Assembly (NCBI RefSeq): GCF_001293565.1
Contig: NZ_JXMU01000009.1
Coordinates: 56,440-120,439 of the forward strand
Origin: Ahrensia marina
GTDB lineage: Bacteria > Pseudomonadota > Alphaproteobacteria > Rhizobiales > Rhizobiaceae
DNA: 64,000 nucleotides
Direction: 5' to 3'
The notes beneath the pieces are model-generated. The model saw only the letters and a list, made by a program, of their open reading frames with translations, had not been told where the DNA came from and ran no database searches. Positions 25,936-35,982 of this stretch are shown one piece after another; the first letter of the stretch is position 1; each line of letters begins with the position of its first letter. Position numbers and translations under genes: made by a program.

Positions 25936-27435
25936 ATGAACGCTCTTGTAGATACACGCACAACCGATGCAAAACGCCTTATCCCCGGCGCAACCGGTGA
26001 CTGGGAATTGATCATTGGTCTGGAAGTCCATGCGCAGGTCACATCACAGTCTAAATTGTTTTCCGGCTCTTCCACGCAGTTCGGCGCGGAGCCAAACGCC
26101 AATGTGTCGCTGGTTGATGCGGCGATGCCGGGCATGTTGCCGGTGATCAATCAGGAATGTGTGGCGCAGGCTGTGCGTACGGGACTTGGGCTGAAAGCCA
26201 AAATCAACAAGAAGTCCGTATTTGACCGCAAGAACTATTTTTATCCTGATTTGCCGCAAGGCTATCAGATTTCCCAGTTCCAGCAGCCGATCGTTGGCGA
26301 AGGTACTGTGCATATTTCTGTCGGGCCGGACAAAAAGGGCAATTTTGAAGAGGTTGAAGTGGGCATTGAACGCCTGCACCTTGAGCAGGATGCGGGCAAG
26401 TCCATGCACGACCAGCACCCGACAATGTCCTATGTGGATTTGAACCGTTCCGGCGTTGCACTGATGGAGATCGTCTCAAAGCCTGACATGCGTTCGTCCG
26501 ATGAGGCAAAAGCCTATGTGACCAAGCTGCGCCAGATTGTGCGTTATCTGGGCACATGTGACGGCAATATGGACGAAGGCTCCATGCGCGCTGACGTCAA
26601 CGTATCCGTGCGCCGTCCGGGCGAAGGTTTTGGCACGCGCTGCGAGATCAAAAACGTCAACTCGATCCGCTTTATGGGCCAAGCCATTGAATATGAAGCG
26701 CGCCGCCAGATCGCGATTTTGGAAGACGGCGGCTCAATCGATCAGGAAACCCGCCTGTTTGATCCGGTAAAGGGCGAAACCCGCTCAATGCGCTCTAAAG
26801 AAGAAGCGCATGACTATCGCTATTTCCCCGATCCGGATTTGCTGCCGCTGGAATTTGACGATGCCTATATCGAAGCGCTCAAAGCGGATTTGCCGGAACT
26901 GCCGGACGAAAAACGTCTTCGCTTTCTTGAATCAGGTCTGTCCGCCTATGATGCCAATGTGCTAATTTCGGAAAAAGCGATTGCCGATTATTTCGAAAAA
27001 GTGGCCGAAGGCCGCGAGGCGAAGCAGGCCGCAAACTGGGTGATCAACGATCTGTTGGGTGCGCTGAACAAGGCAGGTCAAGGCATTGAGGAAACGCCGG
27101 TTACGCCGCAGCAATTGGGCACAATCCTTGATCTGATTAAAGAAGGCACAATCTCCGGCAAGATTGCCAAGGAACTGTTCGAGATTGTCTTTAATGAGGG
27201 CGGCGATCCCGCCAAAATCGTTGAAGAGCGGGGCATGAAGCAGGTCACCGACACCGGCGCGATTGAAGCGGCTGTTGATGAAATCATTGCTGCAAATCCT
27301 GAAAAAGTCGAGCAGGTTAAAGAAAAACCGGCGCTGGCCGGCTGGTTCGTCGGGCAGGTGATGAAGTCCACCGGCGGCAAAGCCAACCCGCAAGCTGTTC
27401 AGCAATTGGTCAAGTCCAAGCTTGGCGTTGAGTAA
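25936..27435 (+). CDS. gatB: Asp-tRNA(Asn)/Glu-tRNA(Gln) amidotransferase subunit B
   Basis: The kinase-transferase subunit that phosphorylates the misacylated Asp or Glu and adds ammonia from GatA. The 499-residue protein shows [20 protein letters not shown] at the start, [19 protein letters not shown], the cysteine-bearing RCEIKNVNS block and the C-terminal YqeY-like tail ([17 protein letters not shown]). GGAAGA lies before the ATG. Its own promoter is probably needed, because the polymerase gene intervenes after gatA. Confidence 0.97.
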   Translation: MNALVDTRTTDAKRLIPGATGDWELIIGLEVHAQVTSQSKLFSGSSTQFGAEPNANVSLVDAAMPGMLPVINQECVAQAVRTGLGLKAKINKKSVFDRKNYFYPDLPQGYQISQFQQPIVGEGTVHISVGPDKKGNFEEVEVGIERLHLEQDAGKSMHDQHPTMSYVDLNRSGVALMEIVSKPDMRSSDEAKAYVTKLRQIVRYLGTCDGNMDEGSMRADVNVSVRRPGEGFGTRCEIKNVNSIRFMGQAIEYEARRQIAILEDGGSIDQETRLFDPVKGETRSMRSKEEAHDYRYFPDPDLLPLEFDDAYIEALKADLPELPDEKRLRFLESGLSAYDANVLISEKAIADYFEKVAEGREAKQAANWVINDLLGALNKAGQGIEETPVTPQQLGTILDLIKEGTISGKIAKELFEIVFNEGGDPAKIVEERGMKQVTDTGAIEAAVDEIIAANPEKVEQVKEKPALAGWFVGQVMKSTGGKANPQAVQQLVKSKLGVE

Positions 27436-27446
27436 AGATAATGATG

Positions 27447-27470
27447 CGCGGCTGCTTTTTTGCGGCCGCG
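27447..27470. terminator. Hairpin after gatB
   Basis: The stem CGCGGCTGC with GCGGCCGCG (one G-U pair) encloses a loop of six T residues, 12 bp after the gatB stop. There is no T run behind it, so its termination strength is uncertain. Confidence 0.5.
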
Positions 27471-27563
27471 TACAATTGTTGATTCCCAAACCAATTCTGC
27501 TACTTGTATAACCTTTGTAAATCGTGGAACACTGCACACGAATACCAAGGGAGAACAGTAATT

Positions 27564-28052
27564 ATGTGGGTCCGTTCGGCTTCACAGGAAGATCTAGAAA
27601 TCGTCTCAACTATGCTCACCGAAACGTGGCATGACACATATGACAAGATTTATGGCCGCGAGAAAGTGGCCGAACTCACCAAACAATGGCATTCGGTTGC
27701 AGCTCTCAAACAGCGTCTGAACAAGCCGAGATCCGAATTTATTATCTGTGATGATGGCGCTGAAATCGGCGCGATGGCTTTTGCCAGCCAGATTGATAAT
27801 GAAACCACCATGCTTCACCAGCTTTATGTGCGCCCTTCAACCCAAGGTCAGGGATTAGGCGAAAAGCTGCTGATCGAGGTTGAGGCTTCGTTTCCAGATG
27901 TGCGCAAAGTGCGTCTGGAAGTGGAGGAAGCCAATGAACGGGCAATTAAGTTCTACCAGCGCAATGGCTTTAAACAAATCGGCACAACGCCCGATTGCGG
28001 TGTGAAGGGCTCTGGAATTCCGGCCGTGATCATGGAAAAAGTGATCTGGTAA
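27564..28052 (+). CDS. GNAT family N-acetyltransferase
   Basis: A 162-residue acetyltransferase. The acetyl-CoA motif reads QLYVRPSTQGQGLGEKLL, and motif B is NERAIKFYQRNGFKQIG. GGGAG lies about 10 bases before the ATG at 27564, which is preferred over an upstream in-frame start. The substrate is unknown. It follows gatB in the same direction beyond a hairpin, so it is probably a separate unit. Confidence 0.85.
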   Translation: MWVRSASQEDLEIVSTMLTETWHDTYDKIYGREKVAELTKQWHSVAALKQRLNKPRSEFIICDDGAEIGAMAFASQIDNETTMLHQLYVRPSTQGQGLGEKLLIEVEASFPDVRKVRLEVEEANERAIKFYQRNGFKQIGTTPDCGVKGSGIPAVIMEKVIW

Positions 28053-28071
28053 TTCTTAGCGCAGGTGAAGT

Positions 28072-28509
28072 TTAATTCTCCATCTGCGCCACACCCTGTT
28101 CATCATAAAACTGGACTGGTGAACATTCGATAAGGTAATCGCGTTTCTGACGGTCGCAAACGTGGAGTGCGGTTGCCTGAGCGGCTGCTTTTGAGGGAAG
28201 GCCGCAAAACACTTCATGCCAATGCGGCCCTTCGCGGTGCTGCAGAAAGATGTCCACGCTCCATCCGGCGGGAAAGCACCAATTGGTCTTGATGCAATCT
28301 TCTGCCAAAGCGCCTGATTCCATACATTGAGCGGTCGCCTTGTCAAAGGCTTCGTCCATGGTGGCGCCTGTCGCGATACCGCCGCCTTGTTCCGGCGCTT
28401 GAACAAAGGCGATGCCGACAGGCCCATCCTGTGCAATGGCCGGAAAACTGCAAAGGCCAGACAGGATTATTATCGCGATACGCATATTGACCATTTTATT
28501 TCTCTTCAT
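28072..28509 (-). CDS. Hypothetical secreted cysteine-rich protein
   Basis: A 145-residue protein with a signal peptide (MKRNKMVNMRIAIIILSG then CSFPAIAQ, cleavage after about residue 26). The mature part has six cysteines and a pattern of GIATGATMDEAFDKATAQC type, reminiscent of DUF4189-like periplasmic proteins, though I am not confident of the family. The start could be at 28509, 28494 or 28485. It diverges from the DM13 gene with about 50 bp between, so both promoters share that gap. Confidence 0.7.
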   Translation of the reverse strand: MKRNKMVNMRIAIIILSGLCSFPAIAQDGPVGIAFVQAPEQGGGIATGATMDEAFDKATAQCMESGALAEDCIKTNWCFPAGWSVDIFLQHREGPHWHEVFCGLPSKAAAQATALHVCDRQKRDYLIECSPVQFYDEQGVAQMEN

Positions 28510-28561
28510 TTTCCGTAACCTTAGACGCATTGTGCGTGTAGAATGCACGAAATAGGAGAAA

Positions 28562-29053
28562 ATGCGAATGCGGCGATTTTTTAAGATAGCAATCCCTGTT
28601 TTTTTGCTCGGCTTTATTACCGGCAATGCTTTCTGGTATTTGGCCTCACCATTGTGGATCGATAAAGTCGTTTCCGAAGTCGCGCCATCGGTTACCAGCA
28701 ACACGCCGGTCAAAATCGGCAGCTTTGTGGATGCCGACCGCACGCATAAAGGCAAGGGCACCGCTCAAATCCTAGAAACGGCAAACGGTCTGGTCGTTCG
28801 TTTCACAGAGTTTGAAGTAACGAACGGGCCGGATCTGGAGGTTTGGCTGGTTCAGGCGGCAGACCCAAAATCATCTGCGGATGTAAAAGCGTCCAAATGG
28901 GTCTCGCTGGGCCAGCTAAAAGGCAATATTGGAGACCAGACATATGCAATCCCCAATGACGTTGAAATCGAGAATTACGGCTCTGTTGTTATTTGGTGTG
29001 AGCAATTCGGGGTGCTGTTTTCACCTGCCGCTTTATCGGAGCCAACCGCGTAA
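28562..29053 (+). CDS. DM13 domain protein, membrane-anchored
   Basis: A 163-residue protein with one N-terminal membrane segment (about 6-28) and an exported DM13 domain. The domain pattern is clear: GTAQILETANGLVVRFTEFEVTNGPDLEVWL in short pieces, then VSLGQLKGNIGDQTYAIP and SVVIWCEQFGVLFSPAAL, with the single conserved Cys in VIWCEQF. DM13 has been proposed to act in electron transfer through that cysteine; this is not proved. Its TAA overlaps the ATG of the next gene (TAATG), so the two are translated together. Confidence 0.87.
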   Translation: MRMRRFFKIAIPVFLLGFITGNAFWYLASPLWIDKVVSEVAPSVTSNTPVKIGSFVDADRTHKGKGTAQILETANGLVVRFTEFEVTNGPDLEVWLVQAADPKSSADVKASKWVSLGQLKGNIGDQTYAIPNDVEIENYGSVVIWCEQFGVLFSPAALSEPTA

Positions 29054-29421
29054 TGTTTCAAGAGATTATAAATCCTGATAATTCCGAACACAAAGCAAGC
29101 ATTAGTTCTTTGGATAAGACTGTTACTGTCGCGAGCGATGGCATTGAACTGGCACGCTCGGATAATGCCATCATCGTATCCGAGCAGAGTTCGAGAGGTG
29201 CCTATCCGCCGGTGATTTACATCCCGCTCGATGATGTCTCCAGCCGGTTGACGCCGGTAGAGGATAAAACTACCTATTGTCCGCTCAAGGGTGACGCGTC
29301 TTATTTTACTTTCAACGGTAGGGAAGTGGCGTGGTCATATGATCGTCCGTTGGAAGGTTCGCAGATTTTGAAAAACTATACCGCATTTTATGCGGACCGT
29401 GCCACGATTACAGAGGGCTAA
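29053..29421 (+). CDS. DUF427 domain protein
   Basis: A 122-residue soluble protein of the DUF427 family, recognised by VIYIPLDDVSSRLTPVEDKT, then TYCPLKGDASYFTF and VAWSYDRPL. The family function is not known. It is translationally coupled to the DM13 gene by a one-base overlap, which suggests a shared pathway. Confidence 0.88.
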   Translation: MFQEIINPDNSEHKASISSLDKTVTVASDGIELARSDNAIIVSEQSSRGAYPPVIYIPLDDVSSRLTPVEDKTTYCPLKGDASYFTFNGREVAWSYDRPLEGSQILKNYTAFYADRATITEG

Positions 29422-29514
29422 ATTGCCCGAAATCGCGGCGAATACCCATTGTTGTCTTGCATTTGAGGTGAAGCAAAGCCATAAGCGGACATATAACGGA
29501 ATGTGGATTGACCT

Positions 29515-29913
29515 ATGAAAAATTTCTTTTTGCAATTCTTCACTTGGTGGAACGGACAGACGCTCGGAACTCGTTTCTGGACGTGGCGTACCGGTACCAA
29601 AGTGGGCGAAGATGAAATGGGCAATGTCTATTATGAAGGCGGCAAGGATGTGGATGGCTACACACGCCGCTGGGTAATTTATGCCGGCGAGGCAGAAGGT
29701 TCTGCTGTTGGTTCTGGCTGGCATGGCTGGCTGCATCACCGTGTTGATACACCGCCGTCAAAAGAAGATTACAAACCTTATGACTGGCAGAAGGCGCACC
29801 AACCCAATTTGACGGGAACTCCGGCTGCGTACCGTCCTAAAGGTTCTATGCTAAACCCTGAGCCGCGCCCTGAAGTGACAGGTGATTACGACGCTTGGAC
29901 GCCGGGTAACTGA
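29515..29913 (+). CDS. NADH:ubiquinone oxidoreductase subunit NDUFA12 family protein
   Basis: An accessory subunit or assembly factor of respiratory complex I, shared by alphaproteobacteria and mitochondria. The 132-residue protein has the family blocks VGEDEMGNVYYE, RRWVIYAGEAEGSAVGSGWH and GWLHHRVDTPPS. It stands outside the nuo operon, as is normal in this group, and precedes a DUF2155 gene, the usual Rhizobiales order. Confidence 0.93.
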   Translation: MKNFFLQFFTWWNGQTLGTRFWTWRTGTKVGEDEMGNVYYEGGKDVDGYTRRWVIYAGEAEGSAVGSGWHGWLHHRVDTPPSKEDYKPYDWQKAHQPNLTGTPAAYRPKGSMLNPEPRPEVTGDYDAWTPGN

Positions 29914-30021
29914 TAGGTCGGCACGTCCGAATCAGATATTTCAGCTATTAATCACTTGTTGACCCTGTTTTGGCCATATGTGCCTTATACTGGAAAGAGC
30001 AATGTAGCTGTTCAAACTATT

Positions 30022-30435
30022 GTGTGGGCGCCTTTGAAAAATTTAAAGAAAATCGCATTCGCTTTTGGGGCTGTGCTTTGTGTTATGGGAACACCCGCAC
30101 TGGCCGAAAAGGTGGAAAACCCTATCGCCCAATTTTCCGGTATTGATAAGATCACGGGCAAGATCATTTCATTTGATGTCTATATCGATGAAACGGTGCA
30201 GTTCGGCGCTTTGCAGATTACACCGCGCGTCTGCTATACGCGATCAACCAATGAAGCGCCTGGATCAAACAGCTTTGTCGAAGTTGACGAAATTACGCTG
30301 GAGCGTAAAATCCGCCGCATCTTTACCGGCTGGATGTTTGCCGATAGTCCGGGGCTCAACGCGGTTGAACATGCAATTTATGACGTCTGGCTAACCGGCT
30401 GCAAAACAGCGTCGGATGTTCCTGCGCCGAGCTAA
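30022..30435 (+). CDS. DUF2155 family exported protein
   Basis: A secreted protein of about 137 residues and unknown function. The signal peptide is KKIAFAFGAVLCVMGTPALA. The mature part holds the family pattern FSGIDKITGKIISFDVYIDE, PRVCYTR and FTGWMFADSPGLNAVEH. There is no ATG at the N terminus; GTG 30022 and TTG 30034 are the likely starts, with a purine-rich GGAAAGAG further upstream. Co-directional with the NDUFA12 gene and convergent with aat. Confidence 0.85.
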   Translation: MWAPLKNLKKIAFAFGAVLCVMGTPALAEKVENPIAQFSGIDKITGKIISFDVYIDETVQFGALQITPRVCYTRSTNEAPGSNSFVEVDEITLERKIRRIFTGWMFADSPGLNAVEHAIYDVWLTGCKTASDVPAPS

Positions 30436-30512
30436 ACTTATAGACATCTCTTTAAGTTCTCATTCTCAAAATGAAGTGAAAACAGTCGCTTGCCTGTGTC
30501 GCTTGTTTAGCG

Positions 30513-31127
30513 TCAGTCAAACTCGGCTTCGCCGATCAGCGCAACTTCCAGCATTTTCTCATATTCCGCGCGCGGTACTTCAATGGTGCCGAATTGCGTG
30601 AGATGATCATTTGTAAACTGCGTATCAAGCAGCACAAATCCGCGTTCGTTAAGACGCTCGATCAGATGAACAAGCGCGACCTTGGATGCGTTGGTGCGGC
30701 GACTGAACATGCTTTCGCCGAAAAATGCGCGGCCCAACGACACGCCATAAAGCCCACCGACCAGTTCATCATCATACCAAGCCTCGACGGAATGGGCATG
30801 ACCCAAATCATGCAGCTCGCTGTAAAGAAGGCGGATCGGTTCGTTGATCCATGTTTCTTCGCGGCCCGGCGCAGGAGCAGCGCAGGCTTTGACGATGTTA
30901 TTGAAAGCTTCGTTGAATGTAATTTGATAGGTGCCGCGCCGCACTTCTTTTTTTAAACTGCGCGGGGTGTGAAAATTATCAAGCGGCATAATACCGCGCA
31001 GTTCCGGTTCTACCCAATATATTGTGGGATCGTTGGCTTTTTCTGCCATTGGAAAAAGGCCTGTTGCATAGGCCTTTAACAAAATTTGCGGTGTAATGAA
31101 CGTATAATGTTCATCGCTTCCGGACAT
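30513..31127 (-). CDS. aat: Leucyl/phenylalanyl-tRNA-protein transferase
   Basis: Adds Leu or Phe to proteins with N-terminal Arg or Lys and marks them for ClpS/ClpAP degradation. The 204-residue protein carries [44 protein letters not shown] and [18 protein letters not shown], all family blocks. GAGAGA precedes the ATG. It is 26 bp after accC on the same strand. Confidence 0.96.
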   Translation of the reverse strand: MSGSDEHYTFITPQILLKAYATGLFPMAEKANDPTIYWVEPELRGIMPLDNFHTPRSLKKEVRRGTYQITFNEAFNNIVKACAAPAPGREETWINEPIRLLYSELHDLGHAHSVEAWYDDELVGGLYGVSLGRAFFGESMFSRRTNASKVALVHLIERLNERGFVLLDTQFTNDHLTQFGTIEVPRAEYEKMLEVALIGEAEFD

Positions 31128-31153
31128 GAAATATCTCTCGTTGAAAGAACTCT

Positions 31154-32500
31154 TTATTGTTCTTTCGCGGCCAAATAATGTTCAAGCCAGTGAATATCAT
31201 AGTCACCATTTGCGATGTCAGGAGAGTCGATCAACTCCTGAAATAGCGGCACAGTTGTATTGATACCGTCGATAACAAGTTCGTCGAGCGCACGGCGCAG
31301 ACGCATCATACATTCCAGCCGGTTACGGCCATGCACGATCAGCTTTCCGATCAAACTGTCATAATATGGCGGGATGCTGTAGCCGGCGTAAACACCTGAA
31401 TCAACACGGACACCAAGACCACCCGGCGCATGATAATGCGTGATTGTGCCCGGTGACGGCACGAAGGTCCGGTGATGTTCAGCGTTCAGGCGACATTCAA
31501 TCGCATGGCCGTTAAACTTGATCTCATCCTGCGTAACCGAAAGGCCGGCACCGGAGGCAACACGCAATTGCTCATGCACCAGATCAATGCCTGTGATCGC
31601 TTCGGTAATCGGATGTTCAACCTGAAGACGTGTATTCATCTCGATGAAATAGAATTCACCGTCTTCATAGAGAAATTCGATTGTACCGGCACCGCGATAA
31701 CCAAGCTTGGCAACCGCATTGGCACAAATCATGCCAATCTCATGGCGCTGCTCCGAGTTGAGAGCAGGTGAGTTTGCCTCTTCCCAAACCTTCTGGTGGC
31801 GGCGCTGCAAGGAGCAGTCGCGCTCTCCCAAATGGATGGCTTTGCCGTTGCCGTCGCCGACAACCTGAATTTCGATATGGCGCGGCTTACCAAGATATTT
31901 CTCGATGTAAACTTCCGCATTGCCAAAAGCAGCTTCCGCTTCGCGGCGTGCTGTGTCGAGGGCGTTGGAGAGTTCGGCCTCGTTTTTAGCCACTTTCATG
32001 CCGCGTCCACCGCCACCGGCAGTCGCTTTGATAATCACCGGATAGCCAATTTCCTGGGCAATACGCTTGGCTTCATTCTTGTCGCTTACACCGCCATCGG
32101 AGCCCGGAACAACCGGAATACCAAGCTTCTCCGCTGTACGCTTTGCCTCGATCTTATCGCCCATAATATTGATATGGTCGGAAGTCGGGCCGATAAATGT
32201 GATGTTATGCGCTTCCAGAATTTCGGCAAATTTTGCATTTTCTGAAAGAAAGCCATAGCCGGGATGCACGGCATCAGCGCCGGTAATTTCGCAGGCTGCA
32301 ACGATCTGGTGTATGTTCAGATAGCTGTCGCGCGATGGCGGCGGACCAATACAGACACTTTCATCTGCAAGCCGCACATGCATTGCCATTTCATCGGCTG
32401 TCGAATGAACAGCGACGGTGGGAATACCAAGCTCGCGGCACGCACGCAGAATGCGCAATGCAATTTCACCGCGGTTGGCAATAAGAACCTTGTTAAACAT
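31154..32500 (-). CDS. accC: Acetyl-CoA carboxylase biotin carboxylase subunit
   Basis: Carboxylates biotin on AccB with ATP and bicarbonate, the first step in fatty-acid synthesis. The 448-residue ATP-grasp protein (449 in E. coli) has the glycine-rich loop [13 protein letters not shown], the metal-binding [12 protein letters not shown] motif and RIEC-type residues in [17 protein letters not shown] precedes the ATG. It is 24 bp after accB in the same operon. Confidence 0.97.
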   Translation of the reverse strand: MFNKVLIANRGEIALRILRACRELGIPTVAVHSTADEMAMHVRLADESVCIGPPPSRDSYLNIHQIVAACEITGADAVHPGYGFLSENAKFAEILEAHNITFIGPTSDHINIMGDKIEAKRTAEKLGIPVVPGSDGGVSDKNEAKRIAQEIGYPVIIKATAGGGGRGMKVAKNEAELSNALDTARREAEAAFGNAEVYIEKYLGKPRHIEIQVVGDGNGKAIHLGERDCSLQRRHQKVWEEANSPALNSEQRHEIGMICANAVAKLGYRGAGTIEFLYEDGEFYFIEMNTRLQVEHPITEAITGIDLVHEQLRVASGAGLSVTQDEIKFNGHAIECRLNAEHHRTFVPSPGTITHYHAPGGLGVRVDSGVYAGYSIPPYYDSLIGKLIVHGRNRLECMMRLRRALDELVIDGINTTVPLFQELIDSPDIANGDYDIHWLEHYLAAKEQ

Positions 32501-32524
32501 ATGGTTTGCCTTTGGGCAGAATTA

Positions 32525-33016
32525 TCATTCAATCACGACGAGTGCCTGGCCGAATTCGACCGGCTCGGTGTCATTCACAAGAATCGCAGTCACAGTACCA
32601 GAGCGCGGCGAAGGAATCTGGTTCATCACTTTCATCGCTTCGATAATGAGCAGTGTATCACCTTCTTTAACCTTGCTGCCGACAGCAATGAAATTATCAG
32701 CGTCCGGGCTAGGGGCCATATAGGCTGTACCGACCATTGGAGAAGGAACTTCGCTGCCTGATGCAGATTTGGAAGCTGGTGCAGCGCTGTCTGTTGATGC
32801 TGCAGGCGCAGGCGCTGATGGTGCGGCCGCCGGAGCAGGTGCTGCTTGCGCTGACGGTGCGGTTGCATAGCTGACCATCTGCGGCGCTGGTTCGCGGCTT
32901 ACGCGAATACGCATCTCACCGTGCTCGACCTCAATCTCGGTTAGGTCCGTATCATTCAAAATGTTGGCCAGATCGCTGACCAGTTCTTTGTCGAACGCTG
33001 ATTTTTTCTCTGCCAT
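32525..33016 (-). CDS. accB: Biotin carboxyl carrier protein of acetyl-CoA carboxylase
   Basis: Carries the biotin of acetyl-CoA carboxylase. The 163-residue protein has an N-terminal helical segment, an alanine/proline-rich linker (about 44-88) and a C-terminal biotinyl domain with the biotin attachment Lys129 in [11 protein letters not shown]. The ATG at 33016 gives the conserved start [17 protein letters not shown]; the longer open frame is unlikely. It lies between aroQ and accC on one strand. Confidence 0.96.
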   Translation of the reverse strand: MAEKKSAFDKELVSDLANILNDTDLTEIEVEHGEMRIRVSREPAPQMVSYATAPSAQAAPAPAAAPSAPAPAASTDSAAPASKSASGSEVPSPMVGTAYMAPSPDADNFIAVGSKVKEGDTLLIIEAMKVMNQIPSPRSGTVTAILVNDTEPVEFGQALVVIE

Positions 33017-33062
33017 ATTATCCTCAATATCCACGATTGCGGCGTGGTTAAGCTTGTTTCTT

Positions 33063-33509
33063 TTATTCTGCAAGTTGTAACTGGCTGGCGATTACACGAA
33101 TTGCCAGCAAATAACCATCCGTGCCGCATCCGGCAATCACACCACGGGCGACTGCCGAGATATAGGACACATGACGAAAGGTTTCGCGCGCATGAATATT
33201 CGAGATGTGTACCTCGACAACATGCGCTTTGGCACTGCTGATTGCATCACGCAGCGCAATGGAAGTGTGTGAGTAGGCACCAGGATTAAAAATGACGGGC
33301 GTTCCGGCTTGTCCCGCTTCCTGAATACGCGTGACCAGATCGCCTTCATGGTTGGACTGGTAGCTTTCAATGCCGATATTGAATTCATCTGCAAGCGCTG
33401 TGCAGGCTGAAATCACGTCATCCAGTGTTTGCGCGCCGTAAACGTCAGGCTCACGCTTTCCCAGCATATTCAGATTTGGGCCATTCAATATTAGTATTTT
33501 AGCGCTCAT
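33063..33509 (-). CDS. aroQ: Type II 3-dehydroquinate dehydratase
   Basis: Third step of the shikimate pathway. The 148-residue protein has the N-terminal [19 protein letters not shown] block with the active-site loop Arg19 and Tyr24, the middle [15 protein letters not shown] and the C-terminal [15 protein letters not shown]. The ATG at 33509 is preceded by AGG and gives family length. Its placement 46 bp upstream of accB is the standard Rhizobiales order. Confidence 0.96.
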   Translation of the reverse strand: MSAKILILNGPNLNMLGKREPDVYGAQTLDDVISACTALADEFNIGIESYQSNHEGDLVTRIQEAGQAGTPVIFNPGAYSHTSIALRDAISSAKAHVVEVHISNIHARETFRHVSYISAVARGVIAGCGTDGYLLAIRVIASQLQLAE

Positions 33510-33631
33510 ATTACCTGTCCCACGCAACATATATCAGGCGTAGAACGCCCTTGGCCTTGCTGCAAGGCTTGTGCCTGAATTATAGGCAAAATCAAGCTTA
33601 TACCCACATTAAATCGCAGTTTAGACAGTAT

Positions 33632-34435
33632 TTAACAGCTTGTACTACCGCATTTGCGCATATTCTCAATTTTTTCAATCAGCACATCTTTGCCAAGGGC
33701 ACCAACCACAAGCTCATCACCAACGACATATGACGGTGTTCCGGTAATGCCCAGACCACCGGCTAAAGCGTCTGTCTGGCGAAAACTGTCAATGATCGCA
33801 GGGTTGTTCATTTCATCGCGCAGCGCGTCCATGTCTATGCCGCTCTCTTCAGCAAGCTTGAGTGCGCGTGCCTCGTCAATCTGCCCGTCCTGCTCCATCA
33901 TTGTGACGTGGTAATCGTAGTATTTTTCCGGTGCGGTCAGCTTATAGGCAAGGGCGACCTTATGAACAGCAATGGAGTTAGGGCCAAAAATCGGAAACTC
34001 TTTCATCACGAATTTAACATTGGGGTCATTGTCCAGAATATATTCCATATCGGCAAGACCACGGCGGCAGAATCCGCAATTGTAATCGAAGAACTCAACA
34101 ATTGTGACATCGCCTTCGGGATTGCCGAATACAGGGTCAAATGAATTGTTGAAAATTTCATCATGTGATTGCGCAAGAACTTCGCTTTTTTGCGCGTTGG
34201 CTTCACGCTCCTGCTTTTCTTGCAGCGCCTGCTGAACTTCAATCATCAGTTCGGGATTTTCGAGCAGATATTCACGGACAATCTGACCGATTTCTTCTTT
34301 ATCGGCTTGGTCAAAAGCCAGAACGCTGCCGGTTGATACCAAAACACCTGAGATGGCCAGACAGGCGCCAAAAGCTACCGCCGCAACGCTGGATTTGGCA
34401 CGTCGCGCAGTCGTTCTAAGTGTATTTGATGTCAT
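33632..34435 (-). CDS. DsbA family thiol:disulfide oxidoreductase
   Basis: A periplasmic thioredoxin-fold protein of 267 residues. A signal peptide ends near VLA-FDQ (residue 40), then a coiled, glutamine/glutamate-rich segment (about 45-90) precedes the catalytic domain. The active site is Cys120-Gly-Phe-Cys123 and the cis-proline loop is GITGTPSYVVG. The longer N-terminal segment is typical of the Com1/ScsC-like branch, so it could be an isomerase or oligomer rather than a simple oxidase. It starts at ATG 34435, 13 bp after the M48 protease gene, and shares its transcript. Confidence 0.9.
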   Translation of the reverse strand: MTSNTLRTTARRAKSSVAAVAFGACLAISGVLVSTGSVLAFDQADKEEIGQIVREYLLENPELMIEVQQALQEKQEREANAQKSEVLAQSHDEIFNNSFDPVFGNPEGDVTIVEFFDYNCGFCRRGLADMEYILDNDPNVKFVMKEFPIFGPNSIAVHKVALAYKLTAPEKYYDYHVTMMEQDGQIDEARALKLAEESGIDMDALRDEMNNPAIIDSFRQTDALAGGLGITGTPSYVVGDELVVGALGKDVLIEKIENMRKCGSTSC

Positions 34436-34448
34436 AACTATCCCGTTT

Positions 34449-35903
34449 TCAGCTCTTTGGATTTTTAAATCGAAGTATATCGTCTGCGCGCAGCCATTGT
34501 GGTGCATTTTTCGGAAATGCGCGCTTTGCCCGCGCAGCAAACTGCTTTGCAGATTTATATTGGCCTGCATAGAACTGTGCTTCGGCCGTTGCAAGATCAG
34601 CGCTGCCGGTGTCACCCAAACGGCCATAGGCCATGGCCAGATGACGGTGTGCATTTGAATTGGCGGGATCAAGCGAAATGGCGACTTCCAACTCGCCAAC
34701 AGCACGGCGCAGATCTTCTTCGCTGCCGCTCAGCACAAGCGCATGGCCAAGTCCCACCATCATCGTCGGTGAACGCGCACCATCAATGCGTACAGCATCG
34801 GAAAACGCTTTGACAGCGCCTTTCGCATCTTGCGCCTGCAGCATGATTTCGCCTTTGATTTCATGGTAATAGGCGTTGTTGGGGCTGCTTCTGATGAGTT
34901 TGTCGATCATCGGAATGGCATTGCGCGGATTGCGGTAAAGAAATGTGGATATCGCTTGACCATATTGGTGCGCAACCGAGCCTTTGGCGTTTGAAAACGC
35001 ATTTTCGGCAGCGTTCGGCCCATAGGTATAGGCGAGAATTTTAGCGCGGGCCTTGTCGTGCCGCACTTGCAGAGAGGAAGCGTCTTGTTTGTTAAAATAA
35101 GGGCTTTGCTGCGCCAATATCTCAAGTGCGGCGATGCGCTCACGCGGAAGTGGGTGGCTCAAACGGTATGGATTGATACGGTCCCTGACAAGCGACAAAT
35201 CCTTGTGAAACCGTTCGAAGGTTTTCAAAATGCCCTTGGATGATTGTTTGGTGGCATTGAGATAATCGACCGCAGCACGGTCGGCCGCCAGTTCCTCTGT
35301 GCGCTGATAGGCAAATAAACCGCGCTGTGCCAGCTCAGTGCCGCCCATGGCAATGCCGGCACCTGCTCTTGCGCCTGCGCCATTGCGCTGTGATGCCGCT
35401 GCAATAACAGTGGCGGCACCGAGAATCGATGAAACAACGGCAATTGTTTGGGCGCGGTCAAGCTGCTGGCGCAAACGATCTTGGTGGCCACCGGCCAAAT
35501 GGCCGATTTCATGCGCCAGAACACCGATAAGCTCGTTTGGCGTGTCCGAATCCACAATCGCACCCAGATTGACGAAAATCTTGGTTCCCGAAACAAATGC
35601 GTTGAAAGATTTGGCGTTGACCAGAACCACATCGACGCGGTTGCGCCTGATGCCTGCAACCTTCAACAGCGGCACAACATAATCATTCAGCAGCGCTTCA
35701 ATCTCTGCATCGCGCACAATGGGCAAATTTCTTTGGGCATGGGCAGGCTGCAGAGCCGTTGCTGACACTGAAACGGCAATTAAGCCTGCGACAAGACTTT
35801 TGCGCCATAAAGATTTGAAGCCGGTTTTTACCAATTGGCAAAGCCTTTCAATGATTCCATATGAAACACGCCTTACCTCGTGTTGGTACCTTCGTAACGT
35901 CAT
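34449..35903 (-). CDS. M48 family metalloprotease with TPR repeats (BepA-like)
   Basis: An exported zinc protease of about 484 residues. A signal peptide ends near QPAHA-Q. The zinc site is HEIGH (His131, Glu132, His135) with Glu204 of ELAAD as third ligand. The C-terminal half (about 300-460) contains tetratricopeptide-like helical repeats such as NAYYHEIKGEIMLQAQDAKG. This layout matches BepA/YfgC, which checks outer-membrane protein assembly and disulfide state. The DsbA-like gene directly downstream fits a shared envelope quality-control role, an inference. A TTG five codons upstream is an alternative start. Confidence 0.92.
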   Translation of the reverse strand: MTLRRYQHEVRRVSYGIIERLCQLVKTGFKSLWRKSLVAGLIAVSVSATALQPAHAQRNLPIVRDAEIEALLNDYVVPLLKVAGIRRNRVDVVLVNAKSFNAFVSGTKIFVNLGAIVDSDTPNELIGVLAHEIGHLAGGHQDRLRQQLDRAQTIAVVSSILGAATVIAAASQRNGAGARAGAGIAMGGTELAQRGLFAYQRTEELAADRAAVDYLNATKQSSKGILKTFERFHKDLSLVRDRINPYRLSHPLPRERIAALEILAQQSPYFNKQDASSLQVRHDKARAKILAYTYGPNAAENAFSNAKGSVAHQYGQAISTFLYRNPRNAIPMIDKLIRSSPNNAYYHEIKGEIMLQAQDAKGAVKAFSDAVRIDGARSPTMMVGLGHALVLSGSEEDLRRAVGELEVAISLDPANSNAHRHLAMAYGRLGDTGSADLATAEAQFYAGQYKSAKQFAARAKRAFPKNAPQWLRADDILRFKNPKS

Positions 35904-35982
35904 TTGAGCATCAAACAAAGCAAAATCATGGCACTTAACGCCAACGTGAAGTTTAAAAACGAAAAGAAATTAGGACAAGCCT

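Noticed and set aside
34436..34705. Extended N terminus of the DsbA-like protein
   Set aside because: It overlaps the M48 protease coding sequence, and a clear signal peptide begins at ATG 34435.
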